NCBI GenBank assembly: GCA_002336975.1
Contig: DDFA01000071.1
Coordinates: forward strand, 1 to 7,703
Length of the DNA stretch: 7,703 nt
Source: Phyllobacteriaceae bacterium UBA1940
GTDB lineage: Bacteria; Pseudomonadota; Alphaproteobacteria; Rhizobiales; Rhizobiaceae
Direction: 5' to 3'
The translations under genes were made by a program, and so were the position numbers. The notes under the pieces are model-generated. The model saw only the letters and a program-made list of their open reading frames with translations, was not told the origin of the DNA and ran no database searches. Each line of letters begins with the position of its first letter. Position 1 is the stretch's first letter. Positions 7,497-7,703 of the stretch are shown one piece after another.

Positions 7497-7703
7497 ATGG
7501 CGAAATCACCAGGCAAGACGGCAAATCCGGCTACGACGCCGAGCGGCATGGTGGCGCGCGTCAAGCCGTCGGACATGAAGAAGGGCGCGGCCGCGCCGAA
7601 AGCCGCCGCGAAGCCGGCCGCTGCGAAGGCGGCCGCCGCCAAGCCAGCCAAGGCTGCTGCGCACAAGGCAGCCGCGAAGCCGGTCGCCGCCAAGCCCGCC
7701 GCG
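7497..7703 (+). CDS. Ala/Lys/Pro-rich basic protein, histone H1-like composition (3' end cut off)
   Basis: I do not recognise this gene; only its first 69 codons are in the window and no stop codon is reached. The ATG at 7497-7499 follows a strong Shine-Dalgarno sequence GGAGGAG (7482-7488). Residues 1-30 are a mixed basic stretch containing MVARVKPSDMKKG. Residues 31-69 are low-complexity: 24 Ala, 8 Lys, 5 Pro, one His and one Val, with Lys spaced every 3-5 residues (35, 39, 44, 49, 52, 57, 61, 66). There are no acidic residues after Asp26. Such tails in bacteria resemble histone H1 and often bind DNA or RNA, so a nucleoid-associated role is possible but unproven. It could instead be a flexible linker before a folded domain lying beyond the window. 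It diverges from dppA and shows no functional link to it. Confidence 0.7.
   Translation, partial: MAKSPGKTANPATTPSGMVARVKPSDMKKGAAAPKAAAKPAAAKAAAAKPAKAAAHKAAAKPVAAKPAA
7587..7703 (+). repeat. Degenerate AAAKP-type coding repeat
   Basis: The DNA consists of GCC/GCG alanine codons interrupted by AAG-CCG-like lysine-proline codons at 9-15 nt spacing. It encodes residues 31 to 69 of the basic protein and continues past the window edge. The units vary in codon choice (GCC, GCG, GCT, GCA), so it is not a recent perfect tandem duplication. Confidence 0.6.

Noticed and set aside
7352..7693. Minus-strand open frame of 113 codons rich in Ala/Phe/Gly
   Set aside because: Its first half is the reverse reading of the AAAKP repeat, which yields AAxFAA strings, and the rest is intergenic. 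The plus-strand gene has a clear SD and this frame has none.

Overview
The window is GC-rich, tightly packed DNA whose protein sequences and signals look alphaproteobacterial, most likely from the Hyphomicrobiales (Mesorhizobium/Phyllobacteriaceae-like). This placement is an inference from codon use, the cysteine-free Mrp variant, the TTGACC-type promoter in front of a tRNA, and the character of the proteins. No database search was possible.

Left part, plus strand (1-1813): the 3' two thirds of an Mrp/ApbC-type P-loop ATPase (iron-sulfur cluster carrier family), then a PaaG-type enoyl-CoA hydratase/isomerase, then a complete tRNA-Thr with anticodon CGT and encoded CCA. The paaG leader carries a perfect 14-bp palindrome. 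A good sigma70-type promoter for the tRNA lies just after the paaG stop codon.

Centre, minus strand (1880-7248): a complete five-gene dipeptide ABC transporter operon, transcribed right to left as dppA-dppB-dppC-dppD-dppF. DppA is the exported periplasmic binding protein. DppB and DppC are the two membrane permeases. DppD and DppF are the two ATPases. The last four genes are packed with a 10-nt gap, a 2-nt gap and a 4-nt ATGA overlap. dppA is set apart from dppB by about 135 nt that hold two tandem hairpins, the first terminator-like. This is the usual arrangement for making more binding protein than membrane complex. Both ATPases are short and lack the C-terminal cysteine-rich segment found in E. 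coli DppF and many relatives.

Right end, plus strand (7497-7703): a gene diverging from dppA, cut by the window edge. It has a strong Shine-Dalgarno sequence and encodes a basic protein that turns into an Ala/Lys/Pro repeat of histone-H1-like composition. Its function cannot be told from the visible part.

No mobile element, CRISPR array, phage gene or defence system was seen. No gene-free stretch exceeds 300 bases; the longest is the 248-nt divergent region 7249-7496. Overall this is ordinary chromosomal housekeeping and transport DNA. The points worth a second look are the regulatory inverted repeats, the cysteine-free Mrp, the shortened Dpp ATPases and the low-complexity basic protein.
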